Source: Hyphomicrobiales bacterium (lineage in GTDB: Bacteria; Pseudomonadota; Alphaproteobacteria; Rhizobiales; Rhizobiaceae). From it: DNA of 64,000 nt. Shown one piece after another: positions 35,607-42,911 of the stretch. The stretch lies in the NCBI GenBank assembly GCA_900473795.1, contig UCMT01000051.1:20681-84680 (forward strand). Direction: 5' to 3'. The notes under the pieces are model-generated. The model saw only the letters and a list, made by a program, of their open reading frames with translations. It searched no databases and was not told the origin of the DNA. How positions within the stretch are numbered: position 1 is the stretch's first letter; the number at the start of each line of letters is the position of its first letter. A program made the translations under genes and the position numbers.

Positions 35607-36510
35607 GCTCTCCCGCGGCCGGTTGGTTGCGACGGGATCGCTGGCTGATCGGCTCGCTCATGAGATCAACGGTTTCCCTTGTAGTAAAGTTCCTTCACAT
35701 AACCGGCATTAGCATTGAATTTGCAGGGTGGCGCCAAGCGACAAGTTGCGCATGCGCGCCGGTGGCCAATTACCGGGATAAGACACGTCGGTGTACCCGT
35801 TGCACCGACTCAGTAGTGTAGAGAAGACCGCCCCCGATGGCAATTCTAAGTGCCCAATTATAACGAGGAATTCATCGTCATCACTATCGCTGCGGCGTAG
35901 GGAGTTGTCGTCCGCCATTGTGAATGCGTCATCAAAATGGATGGCGAAATCAACATGCCGGCCGCCATTCACGTCGCTGTGGATGAAGGGGGGAGGCCCC
36001 CAAAACACCATGTGCCCTCGCCGACCCTACCCGTGAAAGTAGCGGCGCTTATGCAAGCGCTACCCTTCAGGCACTCGATGCCCTCCTCCGCCATACCGCC
36101 ATACCTCTTGCGGAAGCGCCCTACTACCCGAAAGCGTTGCCCCCTACCGCTTGTATCATTCTGCCTACCGCAACCACGACATGGTAAAAAGGGCTTATCG
36201 GTTCAGCGCCGGAGGGCAGAACCGATCTCCGGCGCCCTTTCCCGTGCCCCCAGGGATTGCAGGCTGCCGTAACACCAACGTGTACCGCGGAATGGGGAGA
36301 TGAAAATGCTTTTTTGGTCGACGTAGCGTCAGCACGATCACCGAGAGTGCTGACCGACAGTCTGTAGTCAAACGCAGGCTTGGCTGCGTGCCAAGACTTG
36401 CTCCGACAGGCATTCGGCCTCCAGCTTTCTCAAACTTTATCAATATTTTAGCTGATTTTTCTGTCGAACGCAGTGCGCCTTGTGGTGCGCGGCGAGCAAG
36501 GGATTTGACA
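35607..36510. other. Long intergenic region of about 900 bases
   Basis: Beyond the prkA promoter I see no supported gene. A minus-strand frame of about 100 codons (35709-36011) has an odd composition and no ribosome site. A long hairpin lies at 36205-36240: GCGCCGGAG, loop, CTCCGGCGC, which could be a terminator or part of a structured RNA. Bases 36040-36180 have a C-rich, low-G plus strand unlike the neighbouring genes. The region could hold a small RNA or decayed coding sequence. Confidence 0.45.
35668..35693 (-). promoter_or_regulatory. EcfG-type promoter of the prkA-yeaH-spoVR operon
   Basis: On the minus strand GGAAC (35693-35689), 17 bases, CGTT (35671-35668) fits the EcfG consensus. 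Transcription would start near 35660, about 55 bases before the prkA start codon. Confidence 0.75.
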
Positions 36511-37068
36511 ATGAGGACGCTCGATACCACGCTATTATACGGACAGCCGCATACCGCCTCCATCGCCGATGACACGGCGACATGTGAGGGTCGCGATGGC
36601 CGCAACTGGTCCTTGCTCCTGATCTTCGGATCAATGACGATTGGCGTCCTGGCCGCTTTTTTCTGGCTGGCGTCAGCTCTCTTGTCATTCGTAAGCGCCG
36701 CCGAACCCATGGCATTCAGTATCTACTGCATGGATCACATCGATGAGTGCCCGACCAAGGGGCCAAGATTCGTCCGCTATTCGGCTCCACTGATGCAGCT
36801 TGTGAGCAAGGTTCAAACCCAGGTGAACGGCGCAATCATCCCACGCCGGGAAACCGTCGATGTGTGGTCGGCTGACGTCTCCAGCGGCGACTGCGACGAT
36901 TATGTCATGACAAAGCGCCGAAGGCTCATTCGAGCCGGCGTTCCTGCGACAGCGATGCGCGTCGTCGTTGGCCGCCGGTTCGGCGAAAGCCACGTCGTGC
37001 TGGTCGTCAAAACGGACAGGGGCGAGATCGTCCTCGATAACCTGCGCCGCACCGCATACCTTCGTTGA
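36511..37068 (+). CDS. Membrane-anchored BTLCP transglutaminase-like cysteine peptidase
   Basis: The 185-residue protein starts at ATG 36511 after AAGGGATT. One membrane segment (about 36-62) anchors it. The rest is a bacterial transglutaminase-like cysteine proteinase domain with the full triad: Cys in SSGDCDDYVMTKRR (about 129), His in GESHVVLVVKT (about 163) and Asp in IVLDNLRR (about 176). The family includes LapG, which trims surface adhesins in the periplasm. The protein ends only nine residues after the Asp, where most members continue for 20-30 residues. No LapD-like partner or large adhesin gene is near, so the substrate is unknown. Confidence 0.75.
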   Translation: MRTLDTTLLYGQPHTASIADDTATCEGRDGRNWSLLLIFGSMTIGVLAAFFWLASALLSFVSAAEPMAFSIYCMDHIDECPTKGPRFVRYSAPLMQLVSKVQTQVNGAIIPRRETVDVWSADVSSGDCDDYVMTKRRRLIRAGVPATAMRVVVGRRFGESHVVLVVKTDRGEIVLDNLRRTAYLR

Positions 37069-37152
37069 TCGCAGATCGGATCTAACGGCACAGTAACCCA
37101 GCCTTGGGAATGCGTAGCCGGCAGGTCAGCTCCGGGCCGGCCACGCGAAGGC

Positions 37153-37941
37153 TCAGTTTGCAGTATCGACTTCAATCGTCGTCGTTGTCGTTGTTGTTTC
37201 AGTCGTCGTTTCAGTCGTCGTTTCAGTTGTCGTTTCAGGTGTTTCAGTTGTCGTTTCAGGTGTCGTTTCCGGAAGCGTGTCACGAATTTGGTCGATTTTG
37301 CCGACCGCTGGTCCGACGCCCAGTATCTCCTTCGCGTTCTCCAACGTCTCATCGGTGACGACGCCGTCCTTGGTGAAGCCGGCAAGCGCGTCTCGCAATG
37401 CCTCGTCGCTCAGAGCCGGGTCGGCGGGAATGACGTCAGTGCCGTTTTCCGCTTCGAATTCCGCATAGGCTATCGCATAGGCCGAAATCGCCGCCATGCG
37501 CGGATCGTTCGAATTGAGGTATGCATGATAATTCCGATTGAGCGAGCTTATTGCGGCCGTGTCGGTCTTTTCTGCGACGACCGTCGTCTCGACCGCCTTG
37601 ACCGTCTTGGCCGTCTTCGGCGCCTTTTCGGTCTTGGCTGCCTTCTCGGATTTCTTGCCAAGCGTAAAAAGCGACTTTAGCGTCGGCGTGTGATCGGCGC
37701 TCTTGCCCTTGCTGCTCTTGCCCGAGCGCGCCTCACCCGACTTTCCATGGCCGGCATCGCCGCCGCGGCCGCCGCCATTGCCGTTCCCGCCGCCATTCCC
37801 ATTGCCGCCGCCACCGCCGGAGTTACCGTTCCCGTCCTTCGCAAAGGCCGTGCCGGTGATACCGAAGGTGCCGCCTGCCACCGGGGCAGCCGCAATGGTC
37901 AAAGCGAGGATGCTTCGGCCCAGTAGTTTCGCAATAGCCAT
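37153..37941 (-). CDS. Secreted Gly/Asn-rich protein with Thr/Glu repeat tail
   Basis: The 262-residue protein has a signal peptide (about 1-34, ending GTAFA before KDGNGN). A Gly/Asn-rich stretch (about 36-65) and a Lys/Ser-rich basic stretch follow. The central folded part (about 130-225) contains YHAYLNSNDPRMAAISAYAI and DEALRDALAGFTKDG. The tail is a run of Pro-Glu-Thr-Thr and Thr-Glu-Thr-Thr repeats. ATG 37941 follows GGGAGG. The low-complexity make-up suggests an extracellular or wall-associated protein. A second Gly/Asn-rich protein lies on the far side of the two-component genes. I do not recognise the family and assign no function. Confidence 0.7.
   Translation of the reverse strand: MAIAKLLGRSILALTIAAAPVAGGTFGITGTAFAKDGNGNSGGGGGNGNGGGNGNGGGRGGDAGHGKSGEARSGKSSKGKSADHTPTLKSLFTLGKKSEKAAKTEKAPKTAKTVKAVETTVVAEKTDTAAISSLNRNYHAYLNSNDPRMAAISAYAIAYAEFEAENGTDVIPADPALSDEALRDALAGFTKDGVVTDETLENAKEILGVGPAVGKIDQIRDTLPETTPETTTETPETTTETTTETTTETTTTTTTIEVDTAN
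37193..37269. repeat. In-frame 12-base tandem repeat
   Basis: About six imperfect copies of the unit GTCGTTTCAGTY (one shortened by three bases) encode the Thr/Glu-rich tail of the secreted protein on the minus strand. Unit length is a multiple of three, so copy-number change would alter protein length without breaking the frame. Confidence 0.85.
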
Positions 37942-38215
37942 AATGACCTCCCGTTGAATATTCGCAGCTCTCTACAAATGACTGAGCCACTCTCGAAGTG
38001 AAGTGACAATAGTTTGTGCAGACGCGTGGTTCCATTACCTTCAGACCATTGCTACAACAGGTAAGACCTAGGTCTGATCGCTCAGGCGCCAAAAGTCCGA
38101 GAGGAAAAGGCTAGGACCGCGCACTATTGACCGTTCACCGGGAGCAGGTAGTTTGCCGGCTCGACCATTGCCAAACTGCCGCCTGTGAGCCAGGCGGCCG
38201 ATCCCGAGATTTCTC

Positions 38216-39616
38216 GTGCGTCCCGACACCCTGATCACACGATGGAACACGCAGTCGCTGACGAAGCAGTTCCTGCTGATCGGCGGCATCGTCGCGACGA
38301 CGGCCATGATCCTGGTTGGCGGGTTCGTCTCCAGCCTCATAGAAGAGGCGGTCACACGAAATTCTGCAGCGACCACTGCGCTCTATGTCGACAGCGTCAT
38401 CGCGCCGCTCCTGCCTGACATGCAGTCGACCCAGGTTCTGGACGACGCAGCCACCCGCGCCCTGGATGAAACGCTTGGGCAGGGCGCGCTCGGAGATCGG
38501 CTTCGGTCGTTCCGCCTGTGGCGAGCAGATGGCACTGTGCTCTATTCGAACGCGGAAAGCACGGCCGGCAAGCGGTTTGGCCTCAACAATGAGTTGAGAA
38601 CGGCATTCGCCGGCGAAATGGTCGCCCGGTTCGAGCCGTCTGACGCGGCTGGGGACGAAATTGGACGGGACGACGGGGCGCCGCTCCTCAAGATCTACAA
38701 TCCGGTTCTCCAGCCATGGTCAGGACAAGTCGTTGCAGTATCCGAATTCCACGAGATCGCCAATGATTTCCAGCGGAGCCTGCGGCAGGCGCGTTTTCAC
38801 GCCTGGCTGGCGGTTGCAGCCTTCACCGTTTCCTTCTTCGTCGTGCTCTCGGCAATCGTCCTGCGCGGCAGCAGGACCATCGAAAGTCAGCGCCGCGCCT
38901 TGAGGCAGCGTATCGACGAGCTTTCGGCGTTGCTTTCGCAAAACGAGACGCTGCGGGGGCGCCTCCAGCGCGCGTCGCAACGTGCAACGGCGCTGAACGA
39001 AAGCCATTTGCGGCGCATCGGCGCCGATCTGCATGATGGCCCGGCGCAGCTCGTTGCTTTTGCCTCGCTACGGCTGGATAGCAATGCATTGATCAGCCCG
39101 ACAACGTCATCGGCGGCGCGGGAGCGTGAAATCATCGCCATCAAGGCAAGCCTCGACGAGGCCATGGACGAGATCAGAACGATATGCAGCGGGCTGGTCC
39201 TGCCACAGATAGAGGCTGCAAGCTTGTCGGAAATACTGGCGAGAAGCGTTCAGGCACACAAACAGCGAACCGGATCGGCCGTCGATTTATCGATGTCCGC
39301 ACCGCCCGATCGCCTTTCGCCGTCCGCCAAGATATGCATATACCGTTTCGTGCAGGAGGCGCTCAACAATGCCTACCGCCACGGCGGAGGCGTCGGCCAG
39401 CGGGTTGTCCAGACGATGGAAGGCGACCGCGTCAGGATCGAGGTCGCAGACAGCGGGCCGGGCTTCGATCCCGGTGACGTACAGCCGACAAGTCTTGGCC
39501 TCGCCGGCCTGAGGGAGCGGATCGAAAGCCTGGGTGGCGCCTTTGAAGTCAGCTCTTCCACGCTAGGTACGATCGTTCGGATGTCGCTCAGCACTGAGGA
39601 GATTGGGCAAGCATGA
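38216..39616 (+). CDS. NarL-type sensor histidine kinase
   Basis: The 466-residue inner-membrane kinase starts at GTG 38216 with a weak ribosome site. TM1 lies at about 20-43 and TM2 at about 197-218, with a periplasmic sensor of about 150 residues between them. A coiled coil follows, then the HisKA_3 phospho-acceptor RRIGADLHDGPAQLVAFASL (His about 274). The ATPase domain has the N-box EALNNAYRHGGGVGQR and the G-box ADSGPGFDPGD. The gene overlaps the response-regulator gene by four bases (ATGA), so the two form one unit. The signal sensed is unknown. The pair is flanked on both sides by secreted Gly/Asn-rich proteins, which are candidate targets. Confidence 0.9.
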   Translation: MRPDTLITRWNTQSLTKQFLLIGGIVATTAMILVGGFVSSLIEEAVTRNSAATTALYVDSVIAPLLPDMQSTQVLDDAATRALDETLGQGALGDRLRSFRLWRADGTVLYSNAESTAGKRFGLNNELRTAFAGEMVARFEPSDAAGDEIGRDDGAPLLKIYNPVLQPWSGQVVAVSEFHEIANDFQRSLRQARFHAWLAVAAFTVSFFVVLSAIVLRGSRTIESQRRALRQRIDELSALLSQNETLRGRLQRASQRATALNESHLRRIGADLHDGPAQLVAFASLRLDSNALISPTTSSAAREREIIAIKASLDEAMDEIRTICSGLVLPQIEAASLSEILARSVQAHKQRTGSAVDLSMSAPPDRLSPSAKICIYRFVQEALNNAYRHGGGVGQRVVQTMEGDRVRIEVADSGPGFDPGDVQPTSLGLAGLRERIESLGGAFEVSSSTLGTIVRMSLSTEEIGQA

Positions 39617-40263
39617 CGGCAGCAATACGCGTAGCGGTGATTGACGATCATCCACTGTTTAGAGAGGGCGTAACGCGAAGCCTGTCGGAGATCGACGGAT
39701 TCGAAATCGTCGCGGAAGGAAGCTCTAAGGACGATGCACTCCGAATTGCCGGGCATCTGAACCCGGACGTCATGCTGATGGATATTTCCATGCCGGGCGG
39801 CGGGCTGAACGCAATCCCTCTGATCCTCGCAATCGCACCCTTGCAGAAGATTGTCATGCTCACTGTTTCCGAGGCAAGCGACGACGTCACCGCGGCTCTA
39901 AGCAATGGCGCAAAGGGTTATGTTCTTAAAGGGATCGGCTCACGCGCACTGGCAGATGTCATTCGCACCGTGGCTTCGGGGGAGAGCTATGTCGCTCCGA
40001 CACTGTCTGCCAAACTCCTTTCCAGCCGCTCGCACACCTCGGCAAACCAATCTGAACTGGTAGCGAGCCTGACCACCAGAGAGCAGGAGGTTCTGCAACT
40101 CGTCGCATCGGGAATGAGCAATAAACTTGTCGCCAGGAAGCTTGACCTGCAGGAAAAGACCGTCAAACACCACATGACGCAGATCATGACAAAACTGGGG
40201 GTCACGAACCGGACGGAAGCCGCCATGGTGTTGCGCGACGCGATCGACCAGCGGGGTCAATGA
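39613..40263 (+). CDS. NarL/FixJ-family response regulator
   Basis: This 216-residue regulator is complete. The receiver has the acidic pair in VAVIDDHPLFREGV, the phospho-acceptor Asp in DVMLMDISMPGGG (about 57), Thr in IVMLTVSEAS and Lys in GYVLKGIG. The C-terminal LuxR-type helix-turn-helix is LTTREQEVLQLVASGMSNKL followed by VKHHMTQIMTKLGVTNRTEA. It is translationally coupled to the kinase and is its likely partner. Its stop overlaps the end of the convergent Gly/Asn-rich gene by seven bases. Confidence 0.93.
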   Translation: MTAAIRVAVIDDHPLFREGVTRSLSEIDGFEIVAEGSSKDDALRIAGHLNPDVMLMDISMPGGGLNAIPLILAIAPLQKIVMLTVSEASDDVTAALSNGAKGYVLKGIGSRALADVIRTVASGESYVAPTLSAKLLSSRSHTSANQSELVASLTTREQEVLQLVASGMSNKLVARKLDLQEKTVKHHMTQIMTKLGVTNRTEAAMVLRDAIDQRGQ

Positions 40264-40694
40264 ACAAGCGATTGAAGCCGCTTTTCGTCGGCTGACGTTG
40301 CGCGCCGGTTGACGATCGTGCGCCCCCGGGCATCCTTCATGATATAGCGGCCGTTTCTGATTACTTCGCTCATGCCATCGACATGGCGAACGCCCAGTGC
40401 CGATGTGCCATCTTCGACTGTCGTGGCCTTTCCGCTCACGCCCTTTGAATTGCCGTTGGAGCTCTTGCCGTTTGAGTTGTCGCTTCCCTTCCCTCCGTTT
40501 CCACCTCCATTTCCATTTCCGTTTCCGTCCCCGCCTCCCTTGCCATTGCCGTTTCCGCCGTTTTTGGCCAAAGCGGACTGGAAGACGAATTCAAGCGTCG
40601 AGTCAGACATCTTTATGCTGAAGGGAACCAAGGAAAAGGCGATAGCGATCAAGACGCACCAAACCGCTGCAACCAGTCTCCGACCTGTCGTCAT
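40257..40694 (-). CDS. Secreted Gly/Asn-rich small protein
   Basis: The 145-residue protein starts at ATG 40694 with AAGGGG upstream; an earlier in-frame start at 40769 is less likely. A signal peptide (about 1-43, ending SALA before KNGGNG) is followed by a Gly/Asn/Lys-rich stretch (about 45-85). A conserved-looking C-terminal part follows (GMSEVIRNGRYIMKDARGRT, then IVNRRATSADEKRLQSL). Organisation and cleavage context resemble the protein at 37153, though the C-terminal halves differ. Its 3' end overlaps the response-regulator gene on the other strand. Function is unknown; a surface or matrix role controlled by the adjacent two-component system is a guess. Confidence 0.65.
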   Translation of the reverse strand: MTTGRRLVAAVWCVLIAIAFSLVPFSIKMSDSTLEFVFQSALAKNGGNGNGKGGGDGNGNGNGGGNGGKGSDNSNGKSSNGNSKGVSGKATTVEDGTSALGVRHVDGMSEVIRNGRYIMKDARGRTIVNRRATSADEKRLQSLVH

Positions 40695-41037
40695 GACTAT
40701 CCCCTTAAAAACTCCGATTGGCGTATCGCGCGCCTTCTCTCGGCTATCGAAATACGCCCCGGTGAGCAACGGCAGAGTTGAGGTCTAGATCATCGCAGCC
40801 GTTGCGAGAGCGGAGCAAAAGGTTCCATAGGCTTGGTGGACGAACGGGGAGTCCTCAACGCGTATATCCATCACGCCTCGGGGATTTTGCTCACGGCTCC
40901 CCTGCATCGTCAACCGGAGACTTAGCCAGCCGAGGGGCTATCGGACCTTTCCCTCACCGCAATAGGACGTTCGTCCGATGCTCCCAGGGACTAAGGTCGC
41001 AGGCCATCAAGGGGGCCAGGCGTCCGTGGAGAGTTCG

Positions 41038-41325
41038 TCACAAGCGTCGCTTGCCGTGCTTCGTTTCCGGCGACATCATGCCATCGGCCGCAGCGTTATC
41101 TACCGTCGTCCATGAGAGGGACCATTCATCCTTGCCGCCCTCATCGTGGATGTAGCGTCCGTGCCCGGCAACCTCAGCGCTCCAGGCGTCCATGATAACC
41201 CAATCTGGGGGCGCCATGCCGGGCAGTTCCAGTATATCGAGAATGTCATGCAGTTCAGCCAGCGTGGTGACCTTCTGGAGGGCGTGCCAGCCGTGTACCC
41301 TTATCGTCCAGGCATAGTGCGTCAT
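41038..41325 (-). CDS. Small protein of unknown function
   Basis: The 95-residue protein is acidic, rich in Trp and His, and looks folded: THYAWTIRVHGWHALQKVTT, ELHDILDILELPGMAPPDW, VIMDAWSAEVAGHGRYIHDE. A G-rich stretch (GGGGGCG) precedes ATG 41325. No signal or membrane segment is present. I cannot name a family. It lies alone between the Gly/Asn-rich protein and the LuxR-type regulator, with about 270 bases free on either side that contain no other supported gene. Confidence 0.5.
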   Translation of the reverse strand: MTHYAWTIRVHGWHALQKVTTLAELHDILDILELPGMAPPDWVIMDAWSAEVAGHGRYIHDEGGKDEWSLSWTTVDNAAADGMMSPETKHGKRRL

Positions 41326-41605
41326 GGCGCCCCCAAACCTGTCGGCCGACGTTTGACCGTCGCAGCGGACGATTCTTCGGATGGAACGCGCTCCCAGAGC
41401 GCATCTGAAGGGCGCGCGAGGTCTCGATGTGGAAGATAGGGTCCTGGCGTTGCGATTTTCACGCTGCCTCCTGTCACTGCGTACCTGGGGAGGTCTGATG
41501 TCTTTGCCTTCGCCACGCCGTCACGAGGCGAGGCACGTTCCAATAAAGTCATTCCCCTCATGGCCGACACGGCACGGTTACACTGCCGGACATCATCGAA
41601 CGGAC

Positions 41606-42352
41606 TCAGCTCTCAATCATCGGCTGCCCGCTGCCATGAAGATTGCGGAACCTTGCTGCAGCCTCTGTCCTGTTGTGCACACCCAGCTTCCGAATGATGT
41701 GGTGCAGATGGATCTTGACGGTATGCTCGGATAGCCCGCATTCGACAGCTATCAGCTTGTTCTGAAGACCGTGAGAAACCATCCCGAGTATCTGCGATTC
41801 CCGTGCCGTGAGTTCGGCCAGATTGTTCGTTCGAGCCGGAGGAACCTGAATGGCGCCATTATGTGCTACCAACGCGCCCTGATCGCGCAACATTGTCTTG
41901 ATCAGCGGTCTAGGGGGAAAATACTCCCCGCCGCAAAGCATCAGACGGACGACCGACAGCCACACATCGAGCCTGAGGTCCATTGGCAGAACGCTGCGAA
42001 CGAGCGGAGACGCTGCGATTTCGCTCAGAGGCGTGACATCGACCTGGTCGTAAGGCTCAATCAAGGCGGTAAGAGCGTGCGGATGCATGCGCAAAAGTTC
42101 GGCTGACGAGGATTCCGCGTCCTTCATCAGCGCTATGTCGACCAGGATGAGTGCCACGGGATGAGAAAAAGTCATGCAGGCAGCGGCAACGTGCTCGACT
42201 TGCTCGATCCGGATCCAGGGGAATTCCCGTTCAATGGCGTCGATCAATCGTTCCGACACACTTCCGCTGTTCGTCAGAAGCAAAATGACGCGTTGCGGCT
42301 CAAGCCGCCTTCTGGCGCCTGCGGCGTCATACGCATTCCCGTCCAGCAGCAT
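41606..42352 (-). CDS. Orphan LuxR-type regulator with degenerate receiver domain
   Basis: The 248-residue protein has a receiver-like N-terminus and a C-terminal LuxR helix-turn-helix (LTARESQILGMVSHGLQNKL, then TVKIHLHHIIRKLGVHNRTE). The receiver lacks the usual acidic pair (ILLLTNSGSVSE) and the Lys, although an Asp remains in ALILVDIALMK. Phosphorylation control is therefore doubtful, and no kinase is adjacent. It is divergent from the first polysaccharide gene (ExoF-like) across a gap that contains a perfect 13-base inverted repeat, which makes it a good candidate regulator of that locus. A similar orphan regulator lies at 56772. Confidence 0.82.
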   Translation of the reverse strand: MLLDGNAYDAAGARRRLEPQRVILLLTNSGSVSERLIDAIEREFPWIRIEQVEHVAAACMTFSHPVALILVDIALMKDAESSSAELLRMHPHALTALIEPYDQVDVTPLSEIAASPLVRSVLPMDLRLDVWLSVVRLMLCGGEYFPPRPLIKTMLRDQGALVAHNGAIQVPPARTNNLAELTARESQILGMVSHGLQNKLIAVECGLSEHTVKIHLHHIIRKLGVHNRTEAAARFRNLHGSGQPMIES

Positions 42353-42911
42353 ATCCGTTACCTATCCGCATTTTGCATAGATCCTTTTACCGGCTGATTT
42401 CAGGATGTAGGCAAAAATCCAAACTGTTGGAGCGATTCCTGGCATGTCCGCAAAGACACAGGGACGCAGTCAAACCAGTCTCTGCGTGCCACAGCAGCAG
42501 CGAACTGCATTCCGCACGCCCACTCGCTGGACTTTAGCCCAGCTCGCAGACAATCGCGACGGCGCAAAAGGGCTGAGGCAGGGGGCGACGCTCGATAAAC
42601 AAGGAAATGTTAAAAGGGTCTCGCTCATCCAAACGGGCTAGGCGGGGCAGTATCTGAGGTCCTGCCGGAGGTATGGCCGCACCTCTTCTCCTACTCGTCC
42701 CTTGTCGGCATCCGCCGTTAGATCAGTTGGACTAAACCGATATCCACCTCGGTTTAGTCCACGTACACGGCGCATCCGATTCTCAGCAATATTGATGAAG
42801 CGGAACCTCCGCTCTTCCCCTTCTCAATCCGCGCTCAATTGGCACACTGGGCATTGATTTTTGCCTCCGAGTCACGGGGCGCTTTTGGTTTTTGCAGCAT
42901 GGAGAAAGACC
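42353..42911. other. Divergent control region of the polysaccharide locus
   Basis: The region lies between the LuxR-type regulator and the ExoF-like gene. It holds the perfect inverted repeat at 42728-42761 described separately. A plus-strand frame of 65 codons at 42444 has no ribosome site and no recognisable sequence, so I do not call it. Confidence 0.5.
42728..42761. promoter_or_regulatory. Perfect 13-base inverted repeat, operator or hairpin
   Basis: TGGACTAAACCGA, spacer of eight bases, TCGGTTTAGTCCA. There is no T-run after it, so a terminator is unlikely. It lies about 150 bases upstream of the ExoF-like gene and about 380 bases from the divergent regulator start. Confidence 0.65.

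Noticed and set aside
35736..35758. Possible RpoN promoter (TGGC ... TTGC)
   Set aside because: The spacing between the GG and GC elements is too long for sigma-54.
35709..36011. Minus-strand frame of 100 codons in the gap before the BTLCP gene
   Set aside because: There is no ribosome site, the composition is odd, and it lies upstream of prkA without coding signs.
37193..37269. CRISPR-like repeat array
   Set aside because: The units are only 12 bases, have no spacers and encode a protein tail.
41322..41570. Minus-strand frame of 82 codons whose stop overlaps the start of the 95-residue gene
   Set aside because: The ATGA overlap is suggestive, but the sequence is low in hydrophobic residues, has no ribosome site and resembles nothing known.
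41606..42352. VpsT/CsgD-type c-di-GMP binding by the orphan regulator
   Set aside because: The W[F/L/M][T/S]R motif is not present; the nearest match reads WLSV.
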